From assembly GCF_026151205.1 (NCBI RefSeq), contig NC_087084.1, forward strand, positions 7,861,394 to 7,925,393: a DNA stretch of 64,000 nucleotides. The letters run 5' to 3'. The translations under genes were made by a program, and so were the position numbers. The stretch is from Bolinopsis microptera. Its lineage: Eukaryota; Ctenophora; Tentaculata; Lobata; Bolinopsidae. Under the pieces are notes generated by a model. It did not search any database and was not told the origin of the DNA. It worked only from the letters and a program-made list of their open reading frames with translations. Positions 56,301 to 63,700 of the stretch are shown here, piece by piece (the first letter of the stretch is position 1; each line of letters starts with the position of its first letter).

Positions 56301-59300
56301 TTACTGGTGTGATTGATAATGTGTGATTAAGTGTGATTAAGTGTGATTATGTGTGATAAAGTGTGATTACCATTTTACATTACTAAATTAATCTTAAGTT
56401 GCTGCTTTTGCAGCAAAATATTTGAATATTACTATTATTATCAACACTTTAGTTTAAAATAAATAATTTGTATAGTTTTTTAAACCTGAACAAATTTCTT
56501 CGGATTCATCGGACCCATCAAGACAGTCCACTTTGTCGTTGCAATTTTGCCACGGATCTATACATTGTAGACCGTCCCCGCATTTGATATCATTCCCGGG
56601 ACAGGTATACCCTGATTTGGTAAAAATTACGAGATTGGTACAACTTTTACTTACATAACTTTTACAATGTACAGTGTACAGTGTACAGTGTACAGTGTAC
56701 AGTGTACAGTGTACAGTGTACAGTGTACAGTGTACAGTGTACAGTGTACAGTGTACAGTGTACAGTGTACAGTGTACAGTGTACAGTGTACAGTGTACAG
56801 TGTACAGTGTACAGTGTACAGTGTACAGTGTACAGTGTACAGTGTACAGTGTACAATGTACAATGTACAATGTACACTGTACACTGTACAACGTACATTG
56901 ATACAACTTGTACTAGCGTTTCAAACGGTACCCTAGCACAATTCAAACGGTACCCTAGTGCATCCAATCACTTTTTAAGTCTTAACGTGTTATCACTACT
57001 GAAGAGTAGCTTTATTCGAATTTTTCAAACCTAGGCAAAATTCCGGTATCTCGTCAGATCCGTCGCTGCAATCCTTAGTTCCATCACACTGCAGCCTCTT
57101 ACTCACACATAGACCGTCTCCGCATTTAATATGGCTGTCCGGGCAGGTTATAACTGGGATAATTTAAATAAATTAGTTCATTAGTTAGTTGATAATTCAA
57201 TTTTATTAATAAATAAAAAATCTACAAAAAAATCAAAAATTCTCAAACTGTTCAACCTTTGTTGTTAACACAATCAAAAAATTCCAAACCTATAGTTTTC
57301 TCAGTGATGGGTTCAAGTTCTTCAGTGTAATCCCACGTTACAACTTTAGTCGGTCCTTCAGAGCCTGTTATCGTAATTATCTTAATCAGTTAATTAATTA
57401 ATTAATTATATTAAGTTTAAAATAATTCTTAATAAGCTATTTTTTGACTAATTACAGGAAAGCGAAGGATATTATAGCCTATAGGAAATGGAATATGGCT
57501 CTTACAAGGCCAATAACGGTTTCCTTATCTGTTATCATTAATCAGAGTCACCCGTGCCCCGTGGAGGCCGCATAGACTGAATGGAGTGCTTAGATCACCC
57601 TTAATGGCACATTAAGTGGGGCTAAAACTTATTTTAGCCTTTCTACAACAAAATGTGTACGCTACAATTTGACACAAAATGTTTACGCTTGACCATCAAT
57701 CTTTAATTTTTCAAAATTCGGCCTCTCACTCGCCAAATTTATTTTTTCTATAACTTATATTACCTTTCTTCTCGTCTATGATCTTTCCACCATCTACGAG
57801 AAATACATTGACAATATATTTAAATTGATGTTGATAAAATTAATGTTGGATAAAATTAAATATGTTTTAGTTTAAAAGTGTATTGCATTTGAACACGAAA
57901 GTAAACACACAATGTAAGGCTTAGTTCATAATTATTAATCAGTAACGTCACTCCGACTAACTTAATGATTTGTAAAGCTTGATAAATTAATTGATAAGAT
58001 AATCGACTTAATTATCTGACTAACTTGATAATTTATAAAGCTTACCAGGTGCATCAGTCTTTGCTTCCGTTTTAGCAGGCAGTGTATACGTGTAGTTATA
58101 TGTCCCGTGGTGGGTAAACTCGGTAGCATCCATTTTTTCTTTTACAACCTCTCCTTCTACAACCTCTCCTTCGACTGCTACAACCGTTTCTTCTACTGCT
58201 ACAACCTCTTCTACTACAGGTGGGGGGGGCCAAAAGTCAGTACCCATATTTTAAATAGTAAAATGACGAAGTTATCAAGCAATTTGTGTATCTCGTTAGC
58301 AAAATTGATTGGTAATCAATGATTATCCAATTACGACACCGTAATTGGGCTCTTTGCACGATTCCGGGATTCCCATAATTCAGATCTAGCCTCAACCCAA
58401 TCACCTGATCACACGTAATAAACAAACTCGTTATGCTTCATATCTCGTCATATGAGAAGCTAGAACTCTCATTTTTTCGGAACAAACGTATTTTAAATGG
58501 CCAAACGTGATTATAAAATTTGGCTCGATCCAACAAACCAAACTATCGAACAAATGAACCTTCATTTATTAAATGAACGCGAATATTTTTCGATTTGACA
58601 AATTCCTCGAACCAATGGTAGTAGTAAGTAATATCAAAAAGAATTATTTCAATTGGGCACTCAGTGACTGAGCTATTATAAGGCCAACGTATGGGTACTG
58701 ACTTTTGCCCCCCCCCCCCCCCCCCCCCGCCCCCTCCCCCCTGTAGTTCTACAACCACGTGATTAATACGTTAAAAAATAATTACTATATGTAAATGCTC
58801 TAATATATATATATAACACATATAACGCCGGCACGCACAGGGATTGTATTTCTATTTTTCCCGCGACGCGTGGGAAAAGTTGATAATAATTTCGAGTGCG
58901 AAGCACGAAGGATTATTATAAAAATAACTCCGACGTGTTCCGGGTTGTTCTCAAGTGATAAGGCTAATTCGTTTTAATATTCATTTAAAATCGTATGGTA
59001 GGATCCGACATAATACCTCGTGCGTAAATTCACCTCGATAAGTTATACTGTAAATTGTTCGGAGAAAGGTTCTATGTGATTTGCCTTGAGTCACAGCAAA
59101 GGTATGTGTTTACTAAATTGAAAACCTATAATTCGATTGAAAATAAAGCGACAGAGAGAATAACTGGGTCCGTCCCAATCGGGAGAAGGACTGGGGAGAC
59201 TGTGCGGAAAACTATTTACATACCTTATCGGACTATATTTGGACAGACATTAATTGAACGCTGGAGGCCCTAATGTTCATTATTATGTCCGTTCAAATAC

Positions 59301-60795
59301 AAAATAAAGTCCAAGTTGAAGTCTGTTGAATTTTTTCCAAAAATTGTATACTTCGAACTTTTTGTCCAGACTATAAAAACTATGAGAACTTTATAGTGCC
59401 GTAAGCTAACGACGGAAAGGTTCTCCTTGGTCTACCCGAGGCACAGAAAACTCTACTAGAATATGATTATTTCAAGGATCACTTGGCGGAAAAAAGTCAA
59501 TAATAAGTGACGTTCACCGGTTCATATGATGAAGATGATATGTGATAATGATATTAAGATATTAGATACTGATCATGTGCACATATTTTAACATTTTTTT
59601 TGCTTAACGACTGCTTTCCTTACTTACTGTATAAAAAAGGATTTAAAAATCATTTGCTGAAATAAAAAAACCTCAAAAAAATGTAGGTTTTTTGATGGTT
59701 TTTAATGCCTTGTAGTTGTAGCGTTCATATTAATGTCCGTTCATAATTATGTCAGTTGATTTACTGTCCGTCCAAATAAGGTCCGATAAGGTAACTATAA
59801 GACCTTTCTTTACTTCCAAAACAGGCTCGTCCTCCTTGACAGAAAAACTCACCACAGATTGTTCGCCATGCTTTCGTAGAGCAAAAAAACCTAGAGTTGG
59901 TTCCGATCATCAAGAGCAGTGAGCACTGACCGACGCATTTGACCCAGGAGCAATTTAACGAACTATAGTCTCGAAAAATGTTCCCATGCCGAACAGCCAA
60001 CTCGTTCGGAGTATACTAAGGGATTGGTTCCAACAAAAGTGGAAAAAGCTCGACTTGAAAACAAAAAGCTTGCATTCTACAACGAAATCATTGCCAGCTT
60101 TGGATTAGAACCATACCTATCTCTACCCAATCACAAGAAAACCCGATGTACCACATGGCTGAGGACAAGCTCCCACAAACTTAAACTTAACTTATCAAGA
60201 CCGGGCGATATGGCTGGAAAAATTCAAGCATCTTCTACAGAGCTTGCCACTTCTGCTGCAGCTCAGACAGAATCAGCATAGACCTCCTGAACGAGCTCCC
60301 TTTTAGTGACATCATTAAAGAAGACGAAGTCCATTTGCTATTAAAGAATGTCCTGTCTACAAGGAGATCAAACAAAGAAACAGCACAGACCTTCACAACA
60401 TGCTCACAAATAGTCAATTCAGTAAATATTTAAGAGGATTACATTCTTGAGACCAGAAATTTTGTTTATAATCTATTTCGTGAAAGTCAAAGATTTCCTA
60501 AAAGTAAGCTGTGATTTAGTATCCATATTCCGTGCATACTTTGAAACCATTTCTTTTTCTATGATATTATGTTTTTTGTTTGGTAAAATAATTTTCATTT
60601 TACTGATCGGGATCTGACACATGCAATTTTGTAATGATCTTTCTAATTTATAATTTATAATTTCTAATAAGACCCAATCGGAAATTTGATGTTTTAAAAA
60701 ACCGGATTGTAACATTCGGACTGACCTGCGAGAAGAGACTCCGGTAGAACGAGGAGCACGATCCATATTAGCATCGCACCTTTTATCATCATCAT
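43842..60795 (-). CDS. gene B: secreted LDLa-repeat protein, multi-exon, paralogue of gene A
   Basis: Coding exons in transcript order: 60,726-60,795; 58,046-58,213; 57,764-57,793; 57,290-57,364; 57,031-57,153; 56,486-56,611; 56,172-56,303; 55,519-55,650; 46,680-46,805; 46,324-46,449; 45,895-45,987; 44,845-44,955; 44,452-44,511; 43,842-44,338. All junctions are phase 1 with GT/AG borders. The product is about 622 residues: signal peptide, Glu/Val and Thr-rich segment, six LDL-receptor class A repeats (about 41-44 residues each, six cysteines, CxDGSDE-type calcium-binding ends), basic linkers, and the same C-terminal domain as gene A. LDLa modules bind ligands or calcium in extracellular proteins; the ligand here is unknown. 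An 8.2-kb retrotransposon array sits in the intron between 46,805 and 55,519, which may hinder splicing. Exons in the 58,214-60,725 stretch could be missed. Confidence 0.8.
44452..45987 (-). CDS. gene B: three linker exons
   Basis: 44,452-44,511 (60 bp, [19 protein letters not shown]), 44,845-44,955 (111 bp, acidic then GGGKRRYRG and RIRKKKIG), and 45,895-45,987 (93 bp, [24 protein letters not shown]). All are phase 1-1. They are the counterpart of the gene A linker exons: Thr-rich with an EGP motif, or Lys/Gly-rich. The intron between the last two holds the LINE tail at 45,225-45,750. Confidence 0.75.
45225..45750 (+). mobile_element. LINE 3' fragment with (TTTA)n tail in gene B intron
   Basis: The plus strand encodes [12 protein letters not shown] and a following segment with [10 protein letters not shown], matching the zinc-knuckle end of the LINE at 15,780-17,640. 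The stop TAG is near 45,428. A 3' untranslated region follows and ends in (TTTA)n/(ATTT)n at 45,716-45,748. It is strongly 5'-truncated, as expected for target-primed reverse transcription. Confidence 0.8.
46324..46449 (-). CDS. gene B LDLa exon 6
   Basis: 126 bp, phase 1-1. It encodes [17 protein letters not shown] then [18 protein letters not shown]. Six cysteines are in LDLa spacing, but the usual DGSDE calcium-binding end reads DKSDE, so calcium binding may be weakened. This is the most divergent of the six. Confidence 0.85.
46680..46805 (-). CDS. gene B LDLa exon 5
   Basis: 126 bp, phase 1-1. [16 protein letters not shown] then [18 protein letters not shown]: a full LDLa repeat with canonical D and E residues. 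Its 5' end and upstream intron are copied in part at 55,077-55,320, on the other side of the retrotransposon array. Confidence 0.9.
46893..47436 (+). mobile_element. 5'-truncated RLE retrotransposon, copy 1
   Basis: Identical or nearly so to the last 544 bp of the full units at 47,437 and 51,254. It begins inside the endonuclease region (just after the position of the RPD aspartate), so it lacks the reverse transcriptase and part of the nuclease core. It runs through the stop (47,269-47,271) and 3' UTR and joins copy 2 with no extra bases. Truncation at the 5' end is typical of target-primed reverse transcription. Confidence 0.92.
47437..51253 (+). mobile_element. full-length R2/HERO-type retrotransposon, copy 2
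   Basis: A 3,817-bp unit: a 5' region with short tandem repeats (about 47,485-47,600), one long open frame (47,693-51,088) and a 165-bp 3' UTR ending GTAGTATTTTCTCAC. It is single-ORF, has a zinc finger before the RT and a restriction-like endonuclease after it. That is the architecture of the R2/NeSL/HERO group of non-LTR elements. Placement in HERO specifically is inference from the [18 protein letters not shown] block. The copy lies in reverse orientation within an intron of gene B. Confidence 0.9.
47693..51088 (+). CDS. retrotransposon ORF: zinc finger, RT, RLE endonuclease
   Basis: About 1,131 codons, uninterrupted. Domains in order: C-x2-C-x9-H-x3-C zinc finger (residues about 23-40), a Lys/Glu-rich coiled stretch (about 150-240), reverse transcriptase from about 316 with motif [13 protein letters not shown] (about 450), motif [11 protein letters not shown] (about 508), the FADD catalytic pair (about 549) and FLGHW (motif E region). 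Next is a CPLCGW...H-x4-C knuckle (about 892), then the PD-(D/E)xK nuclease RPDIVVW, VELT and KQARY (about 1,004-1,040). It would nick target DNA and copy element RNA from the nick. The first codon used here is GTG. The frame is open back to 47,624 with no ATG, and the first in-frame ATG lies inside the finger region, so the true start is unknown. It looks intact and possibly recently active. Confidence 0.92.
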   Translation: MGSIKGQPGLTDEGPLRKDDNICQWCKREFKQVAKHLWRCKMRPAELITEPQARGDDIRNNLSEQGTSQVYNHSAETGPASSDIQFHFKDLEPPAIVMEVTKKLKLPTAAEKGVWKGIDEDLIVLVNNVAAEDVESRLEKVEKLVYSYLESRFGEEEAKKPRVPQKEKENKETKVIRLAKREAKRNKKDARRSNDQNMLAQAKTEYLRLVRLHNKSRRNELRKKKNKESKKEQSQFKQNPFQFGRKLLDGDKKNKPPNFSKEVADRFFKNEYCDKERSALYVKLKGLPDAPVPKTAFEMERLDWDEFQTKLKSRRNKSSPGPNGVPYLVYKRCPRMAKAVFKLLDSLWESQRVPLQWRVGEAILIAKTEDLDDPSKFRNITKTNTSGKLQMGLLADRMLEYMVSNSYIDTSIQKGFLRKTPGCLEHTQALMEELKDAKSNRRQIFAVWVDLMNAYGRVPHNLIIYALRHYKFPNWLIEYMFKYYDELIVRVVTKDWKTNWFFYMLGLFQGDPLSVVLFLIVFNLLLDLLKNQSDLGYKPSFSSSSTSSRAFADDLTLMSPRLEKMKKLIDVMERFLTWSRKMKAKPSKCVSLGMKVIDGRYVSYDPEIFIDGAQIQFIGNTPMKFLGHWIYVDLGLKDTKKLIEDKLITLFQAVDGSGLNGVMKCWIYNNLLTSKLSWDLMIYNLPVSFVKDLEAICTKYLKKWLGVTKTITVSVLYRNKDCFGLNLKRLLDLYKFLQVSKGYSLKNSKDPKVKEVYEHRAKKQEGSSRWGYTNELSARERDLYFRELVGVTVQGRMGLGSKRSVSSEKEKLKELVSHISEQDILLTLVDKGVQGQFLTWENTMQLDLGWNNLIYNYKMSPALLKFHLNATHDVANTPANMSLWNYADTGHCPLCGWRHCNIKHILVACNFSLNNKRYNWRHDNVLRVIAKSLLDQIEKFNNKDFKLEVQDWTGFKSSTSCYQKPKTKMKRESPFEKDQDWQIIWDEDDLPAQFPQHIYGTAERPDIVVWSDKGKVVILVELTVGDESNFSDQVERKQARYNRELIPGLHGSGWKAQLFTVEVGCRGFWHHTLPALLNYFGVTKRVKKAVFQEAALVALRCSYAIWLARENKKWSPCYNIAQRPTVLPSTE
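51254..55069 (+). mobile_element. full-length R2/HERO-type retrotransposon, copy 3 (frameshifted)
   Basis: 3,816 bp, head-to-tail with copy 2, and differing from it at only about a dozen positions by eye (about 0.3%). One A is missing from the run near 52,671 (copy 2 reads GGAAAGTTGCAG, this copy GGAAGTTGCAG), which explains the length difference. Both ends are complete: it starts AATGGAAATGG like copy 2 and ends TTTTCTCAC. Confidence 0.92.
51510..54904 (+). pseudogene. retrotransposon ORF with one-base deletion
   Basis: The frame that is continuous in copy 2 is split here. A 393-codon part (51,510-52,691) carries the zinc finger and the start of the RT. A second part (52,673-54,904) carries RT motifs A to E, the zinc knuckle and the endonuclease. 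The break is the deleted A near 52,671, between the SPGPNG block and motif A. Other differences from copy 2 are a few conservative changes (A to V, L to S, S to A, T to S) and silent ones. As written, the element could not make its full protein. A consensus error is possible. Confidence 0.9.
55070..55320 (-). pseudogene. relic of a duplicated LDLa exon border and intron
   Basis: Minus strand: TTGTTCAG followed by GTTTCA (55,076-55,094) copies the acceptor and first codons of the LDLa exon at 46,680-46,805, then meets the end of the retrotransposon. About 175 bp of unrelated DNA follows upstream. Then 55,261-55,315 matches the intron at 46,826-46,873 (AAATTAATTTATAATTATAA, AATATAAATTAATATAGTG). 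So an LDLa exon-intron unit was duplicated here and its exon is now lost beyond the first codons. Confidence 0.6.
55519..55650 (-). CDS. gene B LDLa exon 4
   Basis: 132 bp, phase 1-1, between ACACCAG and [22 protein letters not shown] then [18 protein letters not shown]: six cysteines and the calcium-binding D/E set. The acceptor lies about 10 bp from the start of the 10-bp minisatellite at 55,660. Confidence 0.9.
55660..55985. repeat. 10-bp minisatellite AAAGTGTGAT in gene B intron
   Basis: About 33 units with C, G and A variants (AAAGTGTGAC, AAAGTGCGAT). A short array of the same motif (GTGTGATTAA) lies at 56,309-56,369 beside the next LDLa exon, so the repeat was copied together with the exon or its intron. 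Confidence 0.95.
56172..56303 (-). CDS. gene B LDLa exon 3
   Basis: 132 bp, phase 1-1. [18 protein letters not shown] then [19 protein letters not shown] complete LDLa repeat; the extra acidic residues before the second cysteine are unusual. The acceptor ACACCAG is the same as in exon 4, supporting exon duplication. Confidence 0.9.
56486..56611 (-). CDS. gene B LDLa exon 2
   Basis: 126 bp, phase 1-1. [16 protein letters not shown] then [19 protein letters not shown] complete LDLa repeat, closest in style to exons 1 and 5 (TCPG start). Confidence 0.9.
56668..56895. repeat. 7-bp satellite (TGTACAG)n in gene B intron
   Basis: About 26 uninterrupted units of TGTACAG from 56,668 to about 56,851, then TGTACAA and TGTACAC variants. 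TGTACA is its own reverse complement. Because 7 is not a multiple of 3, frames are open on both strands in all phases; none is a gene. Confidence 0.97.
57031..57153 (-). CDS. gene B LDLa exon 1
   Basis: 123 bp, phase 1-1. [15 protein letters not shown] then [18 protein letters not shown]. One residue is missing after GDG relative to the others (GDGLC versus GDGLQC), but all six cysteines and the acidic end are present. Confidence 0.9.
57290..57793 (-). CDS. gene B: two N-terminal linker exons
   Basis: 57,764-57,793 is 30 bp (GGKIIDEKK). 57,290-57,364 is 75 bp and encodes [24 protein letters not shown], whose EGPT-x-V pattern recurs in gene A exon 33,263-33,325. Both are phase 1-1 with GT/AG borders. 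The 30-bp exon rests on its borders alone. Confidence 0.65.
58046..58213 (-). CDS. gene B exon 2: Glu/Val repeats and Thr/Tyr segment
   Basis: 168 bp, phase 1-1. The first half repeats [15 protein letters not shown]-type units (a short internal coding repeat, GTTGTAG); the second half, [18 protein letters not shown], parallels gene A exon 34,787-34,867. The acceptor (CCACCTGTAG on the minus strand) and its C-rich tract lie inside the TIR of the element at 58,214-58,746. An internal acceptor further in would also keep the second half. Confidence 0.7.
58214..58746. mobile_element. 533-bp TIR element with poly-G ends in gene B intron
   Basis: The left end CTACAGGTGGGGGGGGCC then AAAAGTCAGTACCCATA mirrors the right end (TATGGGTACTGACTTTTG, a C run of about 30, then CTGTAG). 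Flanks TTCTA at 58,209-58,213 and 58,747-58,751 look like a target duplication. There is no transposase. It abuts gene B exon 2. Confidence 0.75.
58747..59222. other. intron 1 of gene B, nothing recognised
   Basis: AT-rich with a short (TA)n at about 58,803. No exon with phase-1 borders that I could defend. Confidence 0.4.
59223..59791. mobile_element. 569-bp TA-flanked MITE, intact copy
   Basis: TIRs begin CCTTATCGGACTATATTTGG and end CCAAATAAGGTCCGATAAGG, each flanked by TA (59,221-59,222; 59,792-59,793), as in Tc1/mariner-type insertions. Sub-terminal TGTCCGTTCA and GAACGG words are also mirrored. There is no transposase. The second copy is at 9,459-10,956. Confidence 0.85.
60024..60430 (+). 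pseudogene. LINE C-terminal remnant in gene B intron 1
   Basis: The plus-strand frame encodes [18 protein letters not shown] then [16 protein letters not shown], the segment that follows the reverse transcriptase in many animal non-LTR elements (FY..FG.EPYL...LR.SSH.L). In another frame [10 protein letters not shown] continues the usual DE-H-LL end. It is frameshifted and lacks the RT. It differs from the RNase H LINE at 15,780. Confidence 0.7.
60726..60795 (-). CDS. gene B exon 1: start codon and signal peptide
   Basis: Three in-frame ATGs at 60,787-60,795 and a fourth five codons on open [16 protein letters not shown] with a hydrophobic core, ending in phase 1 at a GT donor. The first ATG is used here; the one at LIW is equally possible. 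It aligns with gene A exon 1 (LPETLV versus LPESLL before the donor). TTTTGCAG lies 3 bases upstream of the first ATG. Confidence 0.85.
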
Positions 60796-63700
60796 AATCT
60801 GCAAAATGGAAATAATGAAAATTTGCAATAAAACTTTGATTTCATTTAATCAAAATAACTTCAAGATAATGTGTTCAGTGCTAAAAGAACTGCTATAAAA
60901 GAATCATTCATTATTTTATCAGCAAGTCTATTTTAACATTTTAATCAACCTGGTACCCATCACAAACGTAAAAATATTAATGTAAATTTAACTCTATTTC
61001 AGAATAGACGTAGAAATTTCGATACGTTCTGCAACTATTTATTTCCATTAGAATTTGTCTTCACTGAGTCTATTCAGAAATAATCAGGAATGTGAATAAA
61101 AGAAACTTAAAATCATGAGACCTAATAATAATAAATGATCATTTATTAATATAATATATATATGAGTCGACTCAATCAGATCATCACAAAGGGTTGCATT
61201 ATCAAGTTATTAAAGTATTAAATGTCGCAGAGTGAATCGTTCATTCAATATCAATCATTGCTATATTTGTAACATTTTTCAGATTGTGCAGCAGAAGTAT
61301 AATAAGTATCTCGCTAGAGACAATCAAATTGTATTAGGCACGTCTTGATCAAATCGAGAGAAGACTTGACTACCGGTAAATCATATGGTAATAATATTAC
61401 CATATATAATAAATCATATGGAACATATCCGTAATAATAATAACTTTATTCGTACCCTTCATGGACCAGAAGAAATGTCTCATTAAACGTGTTAAATTTA
61501 ACAATCACTGCTAATTACATCGTCCCAGGAACAGTCTTATGTGATTAAGTTTGACGCAATAATTAGTACTGTCCCCTGAGGTTCGATAGATCGTCTGCAC
61601 GTGTCGTGCAGGGTCACGATAATTGGAGTTGCTCAGAAGATCACCTCCCGGATTGCAACATACAAATTATTTGTGTCACGTCAGGGACTGTTGCCAGGTC
61701 ATAATATACCCTTATACTAACTCAAATAACGGAAATATTAATATGAATATTAATATTATATTAATAGGATGGGCCGGATGGTAATACTCCGGCCGGTAAT
61801 ACTCGGTCTAGCAGTCTGGAAGCCCATAGAATTCCAGTTCAGAAACCGAGTATTGAGTAAGGAGGTGCGGCGTTTTGTCACAAAGAAACCAGGATAAACT
61901 TTTGAATGAACTAATCGTTGAGGTTTCTCGAACAATCCCCACACAACATGCCCCGGGTAACACCTTGGTAACACCTTGGTAACACCTTGGTAACACCCTG
62001 GTAACACCCTGGTGATACCATAGTGATACCCTGGCGACTCCTTAAAAAATAAAAGAGGACATTAATTTTATTGTAACCTTATTATTATAAGGCTGCTGGA
62101 ATGTGCTGATGGGTGCGAACTTAAAGTAAATTAAGCTTAGTACCTTACGAAACATACTTAAATGGTACAAAATTCGGTGGCTTTTCGGAAAAAACACCAT
62201 ATTTTCGGAGTACCAAAATTTAGCTCACCGTCATTATTCTCCCCGAATTATTATTGATTATTTACCTATTTTCTTTAATTATGACTTTATCGATTTACTA
62301 TCAATATAGTGAGTTATAAATATGATTCATCAAACAAATAAACACTAGTATTCGATCATGAATTGCTTTAAGGGGGGATCGGAGGGGGGTTCACCCTGAT
62401 TTTTTGTAAAATTTCATTTCGAGATAGCAATTGACCAACAAACTAGGGCCTGTGACCAAACTTTTGACAACGTCGTGTAGGGTGACGATAGTTGGAGTTG
62501 CTCAGAAGATCCCATCCCGGATTCAACATACAAATTATTTGTGTCACGTCAGGAACTCTTTTCATCTCATTCTCTCATACTATAATACCCCTATACTAAC
62601 TCAAATAACGGAAATATTGACATCCACAAGTCGTACCAGGTATCTGATACTTTGCCAGGGACGAAACACGTTATTCTAACAAAAGGCTTATATTAGTTTA
62701 CATTAATTAATATAAATATTAATATTATATTAATATAAGCCTATTTAAGTTTATCCGATCCCGTTGATAAATCCGATCATAAATTGTTTTTAAAAGGATT
62801 TTGAACACGTTCCATTAAAAGTAAGCAAGCTCGGTCAAGCTACTTTATTGGTCACGGCGGTGAAAGTTCGGGATTAGTCGGATTAGTCGGTCTCCTATAA
62901 CCTCTGGAGGATTATAAGTTAAGTTGAGGCTAACTTTCAAAGGCTCCGAAGAAATTGTTTACAAAATTAAACCACTGGTCAGAGAAGATCTTAATTGTAT
63001 TTCATTTTCTTATTGGGTTTCATTTTTGTAAAATGAGGAGATGTAACAAGAAATGCGGCCGCTTTTCTTTTGTGGAAGCCCTGGAAGGCCGCTCAATTTT
63101 CCGATCCGTGATGGCGTATTTTATCATATTCCATACAACCTGGGGAACCCAGTCTTTACTGTTTATAAGCATGCTGATATGACGGAGAGACAGGCCGAGC
63201 GCGCCGCCCAGTTAATATAATTCCATGTTGATCAAGTGATAAGGAGGTCTGATCGTTATCTTCTTCCTGCAGCGTCCGATGTCTGTGTGAGGGTAAAATG
63301 GTGACATCTTCTGGATCAGGCAGAGGTCGAGTTTTATCGGGATTACTTAGCTTCTGTAGTAGTTGTACAGCAATACTAAGGTAATGGGATTACTGCGGAC
63401 CCTCTACCGGCCAAACCTTGTTAACAAAGCCGCAGTCAAGGTTCGGTGAACGGTAGTTAAAACTTAAAAGTGTTTGATGTCTGTGTGACCACTTTGACTT
63501 ATGTCCCTTAAGCGCCTCATGTTGGAGACGGGATTTTTAAAACATTCTGGAGAAATGTTGGATTATTTTAACCCCAATTTAATGAGATGTTTCTGTTTGT
63601 AAAATTACATGCGTCAATATGGTAATGTTGAGGGATATGTAACCGTACAGAAGTTAAAATAAAAAAGTATCGAGATTTAGATTTTACTCTGGGTTGAATA

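Noticed and set aside
56668-57034. Several 75-150 codon frames on both strands across the TGTACAG satellite
   Set aside because: They exist only because a 7-bp repeat without stops opens all frames; no non-repeat coding signal.
61595-62610. Complete LTR retrotransposon
   Set aside because: No gag/pol coding between the direct repeats and no clear primer-binding site or TG...CA ends.
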